Positions 35,050 to 43,990 of a DNA stretch of 63,728 nucleotides are shown piece after piece. Both the position numbers and the translations under genes were made by a program. The notes beneath the pieces were generated by a model that was not told where the DNA came from, did no database searches, and saw only the letters and a list, made by a program, of their open reading frames with translations. The stretch is from Treponema sp. (lineage in GTDB: Bacteria; Spirochaetota; Spirochaetia; Treponematales; Treponemataceae). The stretch is taken from positions 1 to 63,728 of the forward strand of contig JAFUFU010000014.1 in the NCBI GenBank assembly GCA_017469785.1, written 5' to 3'. Position 1 is the first letter of the stretch. Each line of letters begins with the position of its first letter.

Positions 35050-37428
35050 TTACTTTGTCTTAACCGTGAGAGTTGTCGCCTCGCTGTACTTCTTGAAGAA
35101 GAGCATGTAAACGAGGCAGGCAAGGGCTGCGAGGGCGAAAATAAGGCCGATTATATTGACATTGCCTGTGAAGAGCTTACCCAGCTGGTTAATCAGGAAG
35201 GCGATTACATAAGCAAAGCCGCACTGGTAGCCGATTGCGAACCAGGTCCACTTCGCGTTGTTCATCTCTCGCTTGATTGCGCCGATTGCGGCAAAACACG
35301 GAGCGCAGAGAAGGTTGAAGACCAGGAATGAGTAGCCCGTGATTCCGTTGAAGGCCTGACCGATTGCCTGATAAGCCGTGAGGTCTCCTGAGCCGTAGAG
35401 AATGCCCATGGTTCCGACGATATTTTCTTTTGCCACCAAGCCCGTGACCGAAGCGACCACGGCCTGCCAGTTGCCCCAGCCCAGTGGTGCGAAAATCCAG
35501 GCGATGCAGCTTCCGATTTTAGCCAGGATTGAAGAGTCAAGCTGCTCTTCGGCAAGCATTCCAAAGCCTTCCTCAGTCCAGCCGAAGAATGAAAGGAACC
35601 AGACGACGATTGTTGAAAGGAGGATAATTGTTCCTGCCTTTTTGATGAATGACCAGCCCCGCTCCCACATTGAGCGCAGGACGTTGCCCAAAGTCGGCAT
35701 GTGGTAGGCGGGAAGCTCCATTACGAAGGGAGCCGGGTTTCCGGCGAACATCTTTGTCTTTTTCAGCATGATTCCCGACATGACGATTGCCGCCATACCG
35801 ATGAAGTAGGCTGATGTGGCAACCCATGCGCTTCCTGCGAAGATTGCGCCTGCGACCATGGCAATGAAAGGAACTTTCGCCCCGCAAGGAATGAAGGTCG
35901 TCGTCATGATTGTCATGCGGCGGTCGCGCTCGTTTTCAATCGTGCGGCTTGCCATAACGCCGGGAATACCGCAGCCGGTTCCTACCAGCATCGGGATGAA
36001 TGATTTTCCAGAAAGTCCGAACTTGCGGAAGATTCGGTCAAGGACGAAGGCGATTCTGGCCATGTAACCGCAGGCCTCAAGGAAGGCAAGCAGGAGGAAG
36101 AGAACCAGCATCTGGGGAACAAAGCCCAAGACCGCGCCAACGCCGGCCACGATTCCGTCAAGGATAAGGCCACTGAGCCATTCCGCGCATCCGGCCTTTT
36201 CAAGCCAGCTTCCGATTACGGCAGGAATGCCTGGAACCCAGACTCCGTAGCTGGCAGGATCCGGGCCTTCTTCGCCGTATTTTTCTGCCATTTTCTTGGC
36301 TTCGCTGGCAGCTTCTTCCGTGATTTCAATTGGCTCGGACGGCTCAAGGGTCTCTTCGTCAATTACGATGTATGATTTTTCCCCGGCTTCAATAGCCTCA
36401 AGGATTGCGGGAGTGTCTCCGTATTCTTCGGCCGCTTCCTCGTAGGCAGACGAGCCGATTCCGAACAAGTGCCAGCCGTCGCCAAAGAGACCGTCATTTG
36501 CCCAGTCCGTGGCGCTGGCACCGATTCCTACCATTGAAATCCAGTAAACCAGGAACATGATGACCGCGAAAATGGGGAGACCCAGCCAGCGGTTGGTCAC
36601 GATGCGGTCAATTTTGTCTGAATTTGAGAGTTTGCCCGCATTCGCCTTTTTGTAGCTTGATTTGAGAATCTGGGCGATGTAAATGTAGCGCTCGTTGGTG
36701 ATGATGCTTTCCGCGTCATCGTCCAGCTCTTTTTCGGCCGCCTTGATGTCGGTCTCAACATGCTCCAGCGTTGTTTTGTCAACTTTGAGCATATCAAGCA
36801 CTTTATCGTCCCGCTCGAACACTTTGATTGCATACCACCGCTGCTGCTCTTCTGGCAAATTGTGGACAACAGCCTCCTCAATGTGAGCGATTGCGTGTTC
36901 CACAGGACCTGGGAACACATGCTGGGGCACGGTTTTTGTCTCGCTGGCGGCCTTGATTGCCTCTTCTGCAGCTTCCATGATTCCGTCGCCTTTGAGGGCA
37001 GAAATCTCGACGATTTTGCAGCCCAACTGGCGGCTAAGCTCCGCCGTGTCGATTTTATCCCCGGCTTTTTTTACCAAGTCCATCATGTTGAGGGCGACAA
37101 CCACCGGGATTCCAAGCTCCACCAGCTGTGTGGTAAGGTAAAGGTTTCGCTCAAGGTTTGTGGCGTCAACGATGTTAAGGATTGCGTCAGGACGCTCGCC
37201 AACGAGATAGTTTCGGGCGACAACTTCTTCAAGCGTATATGGTGAAAGGGAATAAATGCCCGGCAGGTCTGTTACGACCACACCGTCATGCTTCTTTAAT
37301 TTTCCTTCTTTTTTTTCGACCGTGACTCCGGGCCAGTTTCCTACAAACTGATTTGAGCCGGTGAGCGCGTTAAAAAGCGTGGTTTTTCCGGCATTCGGGT
37401 TTCCTGCCAATGCGATTCTTATGTTCAT
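35050..37428 (-). CDS. feoB: Ferrous iron transport protein B
   Basis: This 792-residue protein has the N-terminal G domain (GNPNAGKTT residues 9-17, DLPGIYSL near 54, NMMD near 114), a GDI helical region, and the Gate-type membrane domains with GKSFIPMLVGTGCGIPGVMASRTIENERDRRM. Unusual is an acidic insert of about 75 residues (about 322-397, rich in Glu and Asp) between the first two membrane spans, predicted outside the cell membrane. Two feoA genes precede it. Confidence 0.95.
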   Translation of the reverse strand: MNIRIALAGNPNAGKTTLFNALTGSNQFVGNWPGVTVEKKEGKLKKHDGVVVTDLPGIYSLSPYTLEEVVARNYLVGERPDAILNIVDATNLERNLYLTTQLVELGIPVVVALNMMDLVKKAGDKIDTAELSRQLGCKIVEISALKGDGIMEAAEEAIKAASETKTVPQHVFPGPVEHAIAHIEEAVVHNLPEEQQRWYAIKVFERDDKVLDMLKVDKTTLEHVETDIKAAEKELDDDAESIITNERYIYIAQILKSSYKKANAGKLSNSDKIDRIVTNRWLGLPIFAVIMFLVYWISMVGIGASATDWANDGLFGDGWHLFGIGSSAYEEAAEEYGDTPAILEAIEAGEKSYIVIDEETLEPSEPIEITEEAASEAKKMAEKYGEEGPDPASYGVWVPGIPAVIGSWLEKAGCAEWLSGLILDGIVAGVGAVLGFVPQMLVLFLLLAFLEACGYMARIAFVLDRIFRKFGLSGKSFIPMLVGTGCGIPGVMASRTIENERDRRMTIMTTTFIPCGAKVPFIAMVAGAIFAGSAWVATSAYFIGMAAIVMSGIMLKKTKMFAGNPAPFVMELPAYHMPTLGNVLRSMWERGWSFIKKAGTIILLSTIVVWFLSFFGWTEEGFGMLAEEQLDSSILAKIGSCIAWIFAPLGWGNWQAVVASVTGLVAKENIVGTMGILYGSGDLTAYQAIGQAFNGITGYSFLVFNLLCAPCFAAIGAIKREMNNAKWTWFAIGYQCGFAYVIAFLINQLGKLFTGNVNIIGLIFALAALACLVYMLFFKKYSEATTLTVKTK

Positions 37429-37446
37429 TTTTTTACTCCTGTCTTC

Positions 37447-37668
37447 CTACTCAATCTCAATCATTTCTGCATCTGCTTTCCGCAGGGAAAGCTCGTAAGA
37501 ACGAACAGTGACTTCAATTGGGTCGCCCAGGGGAGCGACTTTCCGAACATAAACTTCAACGCCTTTCGTAACCCCCATGTCCATGATACGGCGTTTGACC
37601 GCACCTTCGCCATGCAGCTTTACGACTTTGACTGTCTCGCCGACTTTTGCTTCGCGCAATGTCTTCAT
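37447..37668 (-). CDS. feoA: FeoA-domain protein, second copy
   Basis: This 73-residue SH3-like protein (MKTLREAKVGETVKVVKLHGEGAVKRRIMDMGVTKGVEVYVRKVAPLGDPIEVTVRSYELSLRKADA pattern) is a canonical FeoA with the R-x-MGvtkG loop and APLGDPIEV motif. FeoA stimulates FeoB at the membrane. It lies 18 bases before feoB. Confidence 0.94.
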   Translation of the reverse strand: MKTLREAKVGETVKVVKLHGEGAVKRRIMDMGVTKGVEVYVRKVAPLGDPIEVTVRSYELSLRKADAEMIEIE

Positions 37669-37703
37669 TTATAGTACCTCCAAATTATTTGCAAAAAAGA
37701 AAA

Positions 37704-37916
37704 TCAGACCATGATTCTGCGGGCCATGTCCTCGTTGATGGCTACGCGGGATTCTTTGACTTTTACGATTACGTTCCCGGCGAGAGAATTTACGATGGTG
37801 ACGCTTCCGCCTACCGTAAAGCCGAGATTTTCAAGGTGACGCTTAACTTCGTCGCTTCCGCCGATTTTTTTGATGATTTGCTCTTCTCCAGCATTCGCGA
37901 AAACCAAAGGTAACAA
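37704..37916 (-). CDS. feoA: FeoA-domain protein, first copy
   Basis: This 70-residue FeoA-domain protein (IKKIGGSDEVKRHLENLGFTVGGSVTIVNSLAGNVIVKVKESRVAI pattern) is more divergent than the second copy. The start is TTG with AGGAG six bases upstream. Tandem different FeoA proteins ahead of FeoB are known in several anaerobes and may have distinct roles. It is the first gene behind the promoter at 37957-37985. Confidence 0.9.
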   Translation of the reverse strand: MLPLVFANAGEEQIIKKIGGSDEVKRHLENLGFTVGGSVTIVNSLAGNVIVKVKESRVAINEDMARRIMV

Positions 37917-37956
37917 CTGTTTCTCCTGTGATAATGTCTGAAAATTAGATAAAAAT

Positions 37957-37985
37957 AATATATATTAGAGCCTGATAACTTTCAA
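37957..37985 (-). promoter_or_regulatory. Promoter of feoA-feoA-feoB
   Basis: On the minus strand TTGAAA and TATATT are separated by 17 bases. The surroundings are AT-rich with TATCAG/TAATATATATTA tracts where a metal-responsive repressor could bind, but I cannot define an operator. Confidence 0.65.
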
Positions 37986-38065
37986 TACAATTTTACAACA
38001 AAAGATTGAAAAGGCTTTCGTAAAGTTGAGAAGACTAAATTGTGATTGCTGATTCTAGCTAAAGT

Positions 38066-38737
38066 TTATTTTAACAAACTGCCTGCGTCCATTCTGTAGA
38101 TTTTATCCGCGTATTGCTCGGCGCTAGCTTCATGGGTCACGAGCAAAACTGATTTTCCCTTTCTTGCCGTTTTCTGCAAAAGCTCCAGCACGGTTTTTGT
38201 ATTCTCGTCGTCCAAATCGTCTGTCGGCTCGTCGGCGAAAATAATTTCTGGGTCAAGGATAAGGGCACGGGCAATGGCCATGCGCCGCATTTCCCCGCCA
38301 GAAAGCTCAGTCATTTTTGCGTCAGCAAGGTCAGCGATTCCCACAAGGGAAAGAAGTTCTTTTGCCCGGCTTTCAAGCAAGCTCGTTTCTCCGTAGATTG
38401 CGGCCGGAGCAAGGACATTTTCAAGGACGGTGAGGGCAAAAAGCCCGGTCTGCCCCTGGGGAATCACGCCGATTTTTTCGTTTCGGAGCCGGGAAAGCTC
38501 TTCGTCAGTCAGCGAGTACAAGTCTTTTCTGTCAAGAAAGACTTTCCCGGAGCTTGGCTTTAAAAGTCCCGCCAGCATGTAAAGGAGGGTGCTTTTTCCG
38601 CTACCGCTCCGCCCTGTGATTTCAGTGACCTTTCCTTCTTCAAGTGAAAAATCCAAAGATTTCACCGCCTCAAAGTGGCTTGCATTCTTCGTAGGCCGGT
38701 AATATTTTTTGCTGATGTTTTCTGCTTTTAGTATCAT
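38066..38737 (-). CDS. ABC transporter ATPase, MacB/LolD type (system 2)
   Basis: This 223-residue ATPase has Walker A GRSGSGKST, signature LSGGEMRRMAIARAL, Walker B IIFADEPTDDLDDEN and LLVTHE. It pairs with the FtsX-like permease at 38877-40082, separated by a GC-rich structured element. Such ATPase/FtsX pairs drive mechanotransmission rather than classical transport. In the P19/FTR1 iron loci of Campylobacter a similar ATPase/permease set accompanies the iron proteins. Confidence 0.9.
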   Translation of the reverse strand: MILKAENISKKYYRPTKNASHFEAVKSLDFSLEEGKVTEITGRSGSGKSTLLYMLAGLLKPSSGKVFLDRKDLYSLTDEELSRLRNEKIGVIPQGQTGLFALTVLENVLAPAAIYGETSLLESRAKELLSLVGIADLADAKMTELSGGEMRRMAIARALILDPEIIFADEPTDDLDDENTKTVLELLQKTARKGKSVLLVTHEASAEQYADKIYRMDAGSLLK

Positions 38738-38770
38738 ATTTTGTACTCCAAAAGTTCAGATTTTGCGTTA

Positions 38771-38870
38771 AGGATTGGAACACCGCCGCAGGCGTTCCGT
38801 AGCGAAGCGAAGGAATGAGCCGCGCAAGACGGCGAAGTGTGGAAAGCCTGACCCGAAGGGGAACGCCCTC
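38771..38870. repeat. GC-rich structured intergenic element
   Basis: This 100-base element between the permease and ATPase genes is bounded by GGCGTTCC (38791-38798) and GGAACGCC (38860-38867) and holds further short inverted pairs such as TTCC/GGAA around GTAGCGAAGCGAAG. Its GC content is above the flanks. It resembles the small palindromic repeats scattered in spirochaete genomes, but no second copy is in the window. Confidence 0.5.
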
Positions 38871-38876
38871 TAATTC

Positions 38877-40082
38877 CTAGTTTCCTTCTCTCAAAATGAC
38901 TCCCGTGTCCACTTTCGAGATTTTGTGGGCCGAAAAACTTGCCGTCAGGCAGCCGAAAAGAAGTGAAAGAGCAAGACTGGCCGCTACAAGGGCTAAAATC
39001 AGGGCGAAAGGCGGAAGCAGGAAGGGAAGGCCGATGGCATTTTTTATCAGCGAATGGAAGGGCAGGATAAAAAACAGGGCAAGGACGATTCCAGAAAGAG
39101 AGCCGGCCGCATTCACTAGAAAGGCCTCTGCCATCACAAGCCGGGAAAGCTTTTTCTGGCTGGCACCCAGCACCCTGAGCACGGCGAATTCCTTTTTCCG
39201 CTCGCCCAAAATCAGACTGGAGACAACCACCAGAATCACAAGGCACAAAAACCAGACCACAGCCGTCAAAAGGGCGATGACCTTGGAAACCCCGGAAAGG
39301 CTTGAGGCGATTCCGCTGGTCATGGCCTTGGTCTTGACGGCCTGAGTTTTGCGCACTTTCCGCTGAATCTGGCTGGCAACGCTGTCAATGTCGTAGCCGT
39401 CAGCCACGCGAACCATAATCGTAGAAATCATCTTGCCGGGAGTGCTTTTGTCGGAAATGAAGCCCCAGCCCAGTTTTTCGGCCTCGTCCATCATCATGGA
39501 AATCGTGTCAGTGGTGGCAAAAATCGCGTTGTCCAGTCCCGTTCCGGTTTCATCAAGCTGGGCGGCAATATTCCAGAGTTTGTCGAAGAATTTCAGCTTT
39601 CTGTTTTCAGTGAGAGAGACTTTGCTTCCAATCAGAAGGTCGCCGTCCTCAAGTTTTCCCTTGAAAGACTGCCGCACCCAAGGCTGAATCGTAAAATCCG
39701 TCTCGGGATCAAAGCCAATCAGCTGCAAGGACACGGAACAGCAGCCCGCGTTCATGGAGCACATGTAAACCTGAGGAGAAAGGCGCTCCACCCCCTCAAT
39801 CGAAGCGACTTTCTCAAGATTCGACCTGCTCATATAGAAGTAAGTGCGGTTTCCCTGATTCAAGATTGTGTCCGCGCTCACTTTTGTGCGAGCTTCATAA
39901 GGAACGATGACAATATCAGCTCCAAGGCGAAGCTCCAGCGAATGAAGGCCGTTTCTCAAGCTGGTCAGAATCAAAGCACCGCCGAAAATCGAGAATCCCA
40001 AAAGCAGGGCAAAGACGAAAAGAGCGGCAGACCGGCCTTTTTTTCCGAGAAGATTGATTATTGGAAGCGAAGAAAATTTCAT
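38877..40082 (-). CDS. ABC transporter permease, FtsX/MacB type (system 2)
   Basis: This 401-residue permease has an N-terminal span (about 17-40), a large extracytoplasmic domain of about 210 residues (MacB_PCD-like) with a C-x8-10-CC cluster (MCSMNAGCCS near 108), and three C-terminal spans with the FtsX motif GERKKEFAVLRVLGAS. The extracytoplasmic cysteines are unusual and could bind metal or be redox-active. It belongs with the ATPase at 38066. Confidence 0.88.
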   Translation of the reverse strand: MKFSSLPIINLLGKKGRSAALFVFALLLGFSIFGGALILTSLRNGLHSLELRLGADIVIVPYEARTKVSADTILNQGNRTYFYMSRSNLEKVASIEGVERLSPQVYMCSMNAGCCSVSLQLIGFDPETDFTIQPWVRQSFKGKLEDGDLLIGSKVSLTENRKLKFFDKLWNIAAQLDETGTGLDNAIFATTDTISMMMDEAEKLGWGFISDKSTPGKMISTIMVRVADGYDIDSVASQIQRKVRKTQAVKTKAMTSGIASSLSGVSKVIALLTAVVWFLCLVILVVVSSLILGERKKEFAVLRVLGASQKKLSRLVMAEAFLVNAAGSLSGIVLALFFILPFHSLIKNAIGLPFLLPPFALILALVAASLALSLLFGCLTASFSAHKISKVDTGVILREGN

Positions 40083-40097
40083 TTTGACTCCGAAAAA

Positions 40098-40170
40098 GGG
40101 GTTTTAGGGCTTTGCCCTAGGAGAAGGGGTAGCGACCTACGAAGTGGGCGCGAGGGGAAGACTTTCCCCT
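40098..40170. repeat. Cluster of short GC hairpins
   Basis: Small perfect hairpins occur in series: TAGGGC/GCCCTA (40105-40119), GTAG/CTAC (about 40129-40140) and GGGGAA/TTCCCC (40154-40169). The element lies between the DUF4418 gene and the system-2 permease, in an operon-internal position. Confidence 0.5.
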
Positions 40171-40567
40171 ACTGCTTCTTTTTTAGAAGAACAAGAATAT
40201 CCACGACTGAAAGGGCGGCAAGCAAAATGCTCAGGACTACAACTGCCGGGCGCATTACAGTGTGACAGTGCATTTCCTTCATCATGCAGAGATTTACGAT
40301 TACGCCGGGAACAAGGGCCGTCACTAGCGCAAGAGGAAGGAATGAAATCGAAATGCCCAGTTTTGTCTTTGATTCGAGGAAAAACCGAGACGCTGATAAA
40401 ATCACAAAAACAGCCCCGAGAGCCGTTACCACCCGCTCTGCCCAGTGACAGACCATCCAGCTTCCGTCGCTCTTTGCAGGGCAGGCATGAAAGGCAAAAT
40501 GAGAGCCAAGGCACAGAATAAGTGACAAAACAAGAAAAGCGATGTCAGCAAAAGATACTTTTTTCAT
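40169..40567 (-). CDS. DUF4418-family membrane protein
   Basis: This 132-residue protein has four predicted membrane spans and conserved-looking His/Cys residues outside the membrane (HFAFHACPAK, MVCHWAERV, MKEMHCHTV), consistent with metal or redox chemistry. I recognise it as DUF4418-like from the CHW motif; this family often sits beside MacB-type ABC genes. Its function is unknown. It lies between the two ABC modules of the iron block. Confidence 0.72.
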   Translation of the reverse strand: MKKVSFADIAFLVLSLILCLGSHFAFHACPAKSDGSWMVCHWAERVVTALGAVFVILSASRFFLESKTKLGISISFLPLALVTALVPGVIVNLCMMKEMHCHTVMRPAVVVLSILLAALSVVDILVLLKKKQ

Positions 40568-40624
40568 AAAAACTCCTTGATTTTGAAAGAAATCATATTA
40601 TCCTAGTTAATTGGTAGGTTAATG

Positions 40625-41305
40625 TCAAGATTCTTTTTTTTCATTTTTGATTTCCCGGGCGTATTTTCCGTGCTCCAAAACGATTGTACGCTCTGCAAAG
40701 GCGGCCACTTCCGGCGCGTGGGTAACGACGATAATCGTGCGTCCTTCGGCATGGAGTTTTTTGAAAATGTCGATGACCATGTTTTCGTTGGCTTCGTCAA
40801 GATTTCCCGTTGGCTCATCGGCAAGAATCAGCTGGGGATGATTTATGAGCGCGCGGGCGATACAAACCCGCTGCTGCTCACCGCCTGAAAGCTGGCTTGG
40901 AAGATGCTTTGCCCGCGCGGCCAGTCCCACCCGCTCCAGGGCTTCCATTGCCTCTTTTTCGTCTGGCATGGAGTGGTAATACTGGGCGACCATGACGTTT
41001 TCCAGGGCGGTAAGGTAATTTACCAAGTGGAATTGCTGGAAAATCAGGCCGATTTTGTCCCGCCGGATTTGGGTCAGGCTTTTGCTGGATTCCTGGGCAA
41101 TGTCCTTGCCGTCAAGAATCACCTGCCCCATGGAAGGCTTATCCATGCAGCCGATTATGTTCATCATCGTGGATTTCCCGGAGCCGCTGGGGCCCATAAT
41201 CGCCACCCATTCGCCCTCATTTACGGAAAGACTCACATGATTCAAAGCCTTTACCGTGCCGCCCGAATATATTTTTGAAATGTCCTTTAATTCAAGTAAC
41301 GCCAT
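40625..41305 (-). CDS. ABC transporter ATPase, MacB/LolD type (system 1)
   Basis: This 226-residue ATPase starts at the ATG at 41305 (AAGGAG upstream) and has Walker A GPSGSGKST, signature LSGGEQQRVCIARAL and Walker B LILADEPTGNLDEAN. It serves the two FtsX-like permeases encoded immediately upstream (41417 and 42550), matching the ATPase-permease-permease set linked to P19 in Campylobacter (Cj1661-1663, from memory). An 87-base structured element separates it from the permease gene. Confidence 0.92.
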   Translation of the reverse strand: MALLELKDISKIYSGGTVKALNHVSLSVNEGEWVAIMGPSGSGKSTMMNIIGCMDKPSMGQVILDGKDIAQESSKSLTQIRRDKIGLIFQQFHLVNYLTALENVMVAQYYHSMPDEKEAMEALERVGLAARAKHLPSQLSGGEQQRVCIARALINHPQLILADEPTGNLDEANENMVIDIFKKLHAEGRTIIVVTHAPEVAAFAERTIVLEHGKYAREIKNEKKES

Positions 41306-41323
41306 TTTATTCTCCTTAGTTAT

Positions 41324-41410
41324 TGTCACACGGATTGGAAAAATCTAACGATTTTTCTCTTTATTTTTCTTGCTTTGATTTTGCGTGAGCAAAATCGAAT
41401 CCGTGTGACA
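41324..41410. repeat. 87-bp three-way-junction element
   Basis: A perfect 13-base terminal inverted repeat (TGTCACACGGATT 41324-41336, AATCCGTGTGACA 41398-41410) encloses two perfect hairpins: GAAAAATC/GATTTTTC with loop TAAC and GATTTTGC/GCAAAATC with loop GTGA. RNA or single-stranded DNA of either strand can fold as a three-way junction. It sits between permease and ATPase genes of one operon. Confidence 0.9.
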
Positions 41411-41416
41411 TTTTAT

Positions 41417-42550
41417 TTACTCGCCCTTCAACACGAGCGCAGGGTCTACCTCTGTCGCGCTCCGTACCGGGAGCAGGCAGGCAAGTCCTGTCACCAGAAC
41501 GCTCACCAAAATCGTGACCGGAACCAAGAGCGGCTGGAAGGAAATGCTCCTCGCAAAGACATTCACGCTCACCGCCTGGGCAAAAGCAAAGCCTAAAATC
41601 ACTCCCAGAATGCCGCCCAAGGCTCCCAGAAAAAGCCCCTCGCCCAAAAATTCGCCGACTATGCTCTGGTTTGAGGCTCCCAGGGACTTTTTAAGGCCGA
41701 TTTCCTGCCGCCTCTCCGCCACCACTGCCATCATGGTTGTAGCGACACATACCATGGTCAAAATCAGGACGACCAGAGTGACGATATAGACCAGAGACTG
41801 GAGTTTTTTCAGAACCGTGCCCTCAGATTTTGCCAGTCGTTTTACCAGCCGGGGATTGACTCCTTCCACATTTGCGGAAATTGTATTTGCGATGTTTTCA
41901 AGCCCCTTTCCGCTCTCGCTGACGGAACATTCTGCCACATCCAGAAAACCTGAATCTTTCATAAGGGCTTCAAGTTTTGAGAGGGTGAGATAAAGGCATT
42001 CTTCCTCGCTGCCGCCTGTCTGCAGAATGCCTGAAATCTTGAATTTCTCGCTGAAAGGCTTTTCAAAAGAATCAATTCCGTTCAGCATGACTTCTTCGCC
42101 TGCATTCAAGGCCAGTGCCGCCGCCACAGTCTGCCCCAAAAGGACCTCATTTTCTGCCTTGGGGTAGGAGCCTGAGACCAGCCAGTAAGGCGAAGTCTTT
42201 TGCACCTGACTGAAATCCGTTCCCGCCGCCATAAAGGGCTGGTTGTTGATTTTTACTGTCTCATAGCGGAAGGGAGTAAGCCCCACCAGTTTTCCGCTGG
42301 GAATTATAGCACGGGCATGATTCACGCTTTCTCTTTTTAAAGGATTTGTATCCGCTGAAACCAAAAGCAGATTCGCGCCATAAGAGCGGAATTCCTGAGC
42401 CATCTGCCGGGGAACATCGTAGTAAATCGTCACAAGTCCGCTCAAAATAGTAGAGCCGATTGCCACAGCCAGCAAGGCCACCAGCATCCGAGACCTCCGC
42501 CGCATGAGCGAGCTTGTTATCATCTTTAAATACATTCGCTGTCGGGTCAT
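41417..42550 (-). CDS. ABC transporter permease, FtsX type (system 1, B)
   Basis: This 377-residue permease has one N-terminal span (about 22-44), a periplasmic domain of about 210 residues and three C-terminal spans with ERRQEIGLKKSLGASNQSIVGEFL, the cytoplasmic coupling motif. Its start overlaps the stop of the neighbouring permease (TAATG), so the two are translationally coupled and probably form a heterodimer served by the ATPase at 40625. Confidence 0.92.
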   Translation of the reverse strand: MTRQRMYLKMITSSLMRRRSRMLVALLAVAIGSTILSGLVTIYYDVPRQMAQEFRSYGANLLLVSADTNPLKRESVNHARAIIPSGKLVGLTPFRYETVKINNQPFMAAGTDFSQVQKTSPYWLVSGSYPKAENEVLLGQTVAAALALNAGEEVMLNGIDSFEKPFSEKFKISGILQTGGSEEECLYLTLSKLEALMKDSGFLDVAECSVSESGKGLENIANTISANVEGVNPRLVKRLAKSEGTVLKKLQSLVYIVTLVVLILTMVCVATTMMAVVAERRQEIGLKKSLGASNQSIVGEFLGEGLFLGALGGILGVILGFAFAQAVSVNVFARSISFQPLLVPVTILVSVLVTGLACLLPVRSATEVDPALVLKGE

Positions 42551-43836
42551 TAATGGCCTCCGTGCAGGACTTCCGCGGGTTTAAGTGAAAGCAAAAGCCT
42601 TATAGAAGGAAGGGAGCCTGACAGTGTGACGACGAAAATCAAAATCGCCACAAGGGGAATCACCGTCACTTTTATCGCGATTGCCGAGTCAAAGACCGAC
42701 TGGCCGATGATTTGAGCGAAAGCAAGACCTGCAAAATATCCCATAACGCCGCCGACTACAGCCGTAATCAGAATCTCCGTGAGGATAAGGGCAGAAATCG
42801 GGCCGTCGTAAGCTCCTATTGCCTTTAAAAGACCGATTTCCTTGCTCCTCTCCATGACGCTTGCCGTAACGAGATTTGAGATTCCCAGAGCCGAGCCAAT
42901 CAGGCTTAAAATCGTAATCAAAAGCATGAGAAGCTGGGTCTTGTTCAAAATCGCTCCCTCGCTTTCCGCCACCTGCCTTACCGCCTTTGCCACGGAATTT
43001 GAAATCACTTCCTGAATCTGATAGCAGATTGAGCTGACATAAGCCGTGCAGTACCAGGTGTCCCAGTCCATCTGATTTAAGGCGCTTGGATCTTGAGCCG
43101 CCTTTCTCGCCAAATCGTTGTCGGGAGTGGTGAGGGCACTGACTTCAATCGAAGAAATAAGGCCGCTTTTGTCAAAGAGTTTTTGCGCGTCAGAAAGATT
43201 GACATAAGCGTATTCGTCTTCGTCCCCGCCAGCGTCAAAAATGCCTGAGACGGTAAAAGATTTTTCTTTTGTAGTTTTTGTAGAAAGAGAAAGCGTGTCT
43301 CCAAGCTTCAGTCCGTGTTTTTTTGCCAGCTCCGAGCCGACCATGACTTTGGGATTTTCACCCTCTTCATTCTTGCTGTCAGAAATCCATTCACCTTTGA
43401 CAGTCCACCACTTTTTCATGGCCACCATGCCTGTGTCCAGCTCTTCGCCTGTGGGCAGGGCCAGATGATGATTGAACCAAGTTCCCCTCACTTTGATTTC
43501 CCTGCCGTCTGCAAGCAGGGCTTTTCCCTCAAGATAAGGGGCAAAATCAACTATATTAAAGGCCCAGAAAATCGTCTTGAGCTTTCCCAGCTCATCTTCA
43601 CGGAGGAAAGACTCGTTTTCGATTCCGTACATATCGCTCATAATGCTTGCGCTCTGGGGCAGGACACGGATATTGGCTCCGTAAGTTTTTAATTCCTGAT
43701 TCACCTTGTCGCCCACATCAAACATGACATTGAGCATCGCCGTTGCAAGGGATGAGCCCAAGGCAATCGTAAAGGCAATCATCAGCATTTTTTTCCATTG
43801 CCGCACCAGCGCGCGAATTACCATACGCAGAAACAT
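42550..43836 (-). CDS. ABC transporter permease, FtsX type (system 1, A)
   Basis: This 428-residue permease starts at the ATG at 43836 with GGAG upstream; the frame continues to 43881 but runs into the dispersed repeat. It has an N-terminal span, a periplasmic domain and three C-terminal spans with MERSKEIGLLKAIGAYDGPISALIL. It is the homologous partner of the gene at 41417. Both belong to the P19/FTR1-associated ABC module. Confidence 0.92.
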   Translation of the reverse strand: MFLRMVIRALVRQWKKMLMIAFTIALGSSLATAMLNVMFDVGDKVNQELKTYGANIRVLPQSASIMSDMYGIENESFLREDELGKLKTIFWAFNIVDFAPYLEGKALLADGREIKVRGTWFNHHLALPTGEELDTGMVAMKKWWTVKGEWISDSKNEEGENPKVMVGSELAKKHGLKLGDTLSLSTKTTKEKSFTVSGIFDAGGDEDEYAYVNLSDAQKLFDKSGLISSIEVSALTTPDNDLARKAAQDPSALNQMDWDTWYCTAYVSSICYQIQEVISNSVAKAVRQVAESEGAILNKTQLLMLLITILSLIGSALGISNLVTASVMERSKEIGLLKAIGAYDGPISALILTEILITAVVGGVMGYFAGLAFAQIIGQSVFDSAIAIKVTVIPLVAILIFVVTLSGSLPSIRLLLSLKPAEVLHGGH

Positions 43837-43860
43837 AATATATCTCCATGTATTTTTCCT

Positions 43861-43990
43861 CACAGAGGCCACAGAGGGCACGGAGAAAAAACTCTCTGTG
43901 AACTCTTAAGCCTTCGCAACATAGTTGCTTCGGAGACTCGCTAAAATTGCTACGCAATTTTTTACGCTCCCTATCTGTGAGGAATTTTTA
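43861..43990 (-). repeat. Dispersed intergenic repeat, copy 2
   Basis: Its reverse complement matches 3941-4071: 80 bases with one mismatch, then lower identity in the CTCTGTG-rich part. It lies between the DUF2318 gene and the permease gene, in the sense orientation like copy 1, and includes the last few bases of spacer after the DUF2318 stop. Confidence 0.92.

Noticed and set aside
38734..39246. A 170-codon open frame on the minus strand, overlapping the permease gene end and the GC-rich spacer
   Set aside because: It is Cys/Pro/Ser-rich without a recognisable fold, lies mostly in another frame of the FtsX permease, and has no ribosome-binding site.
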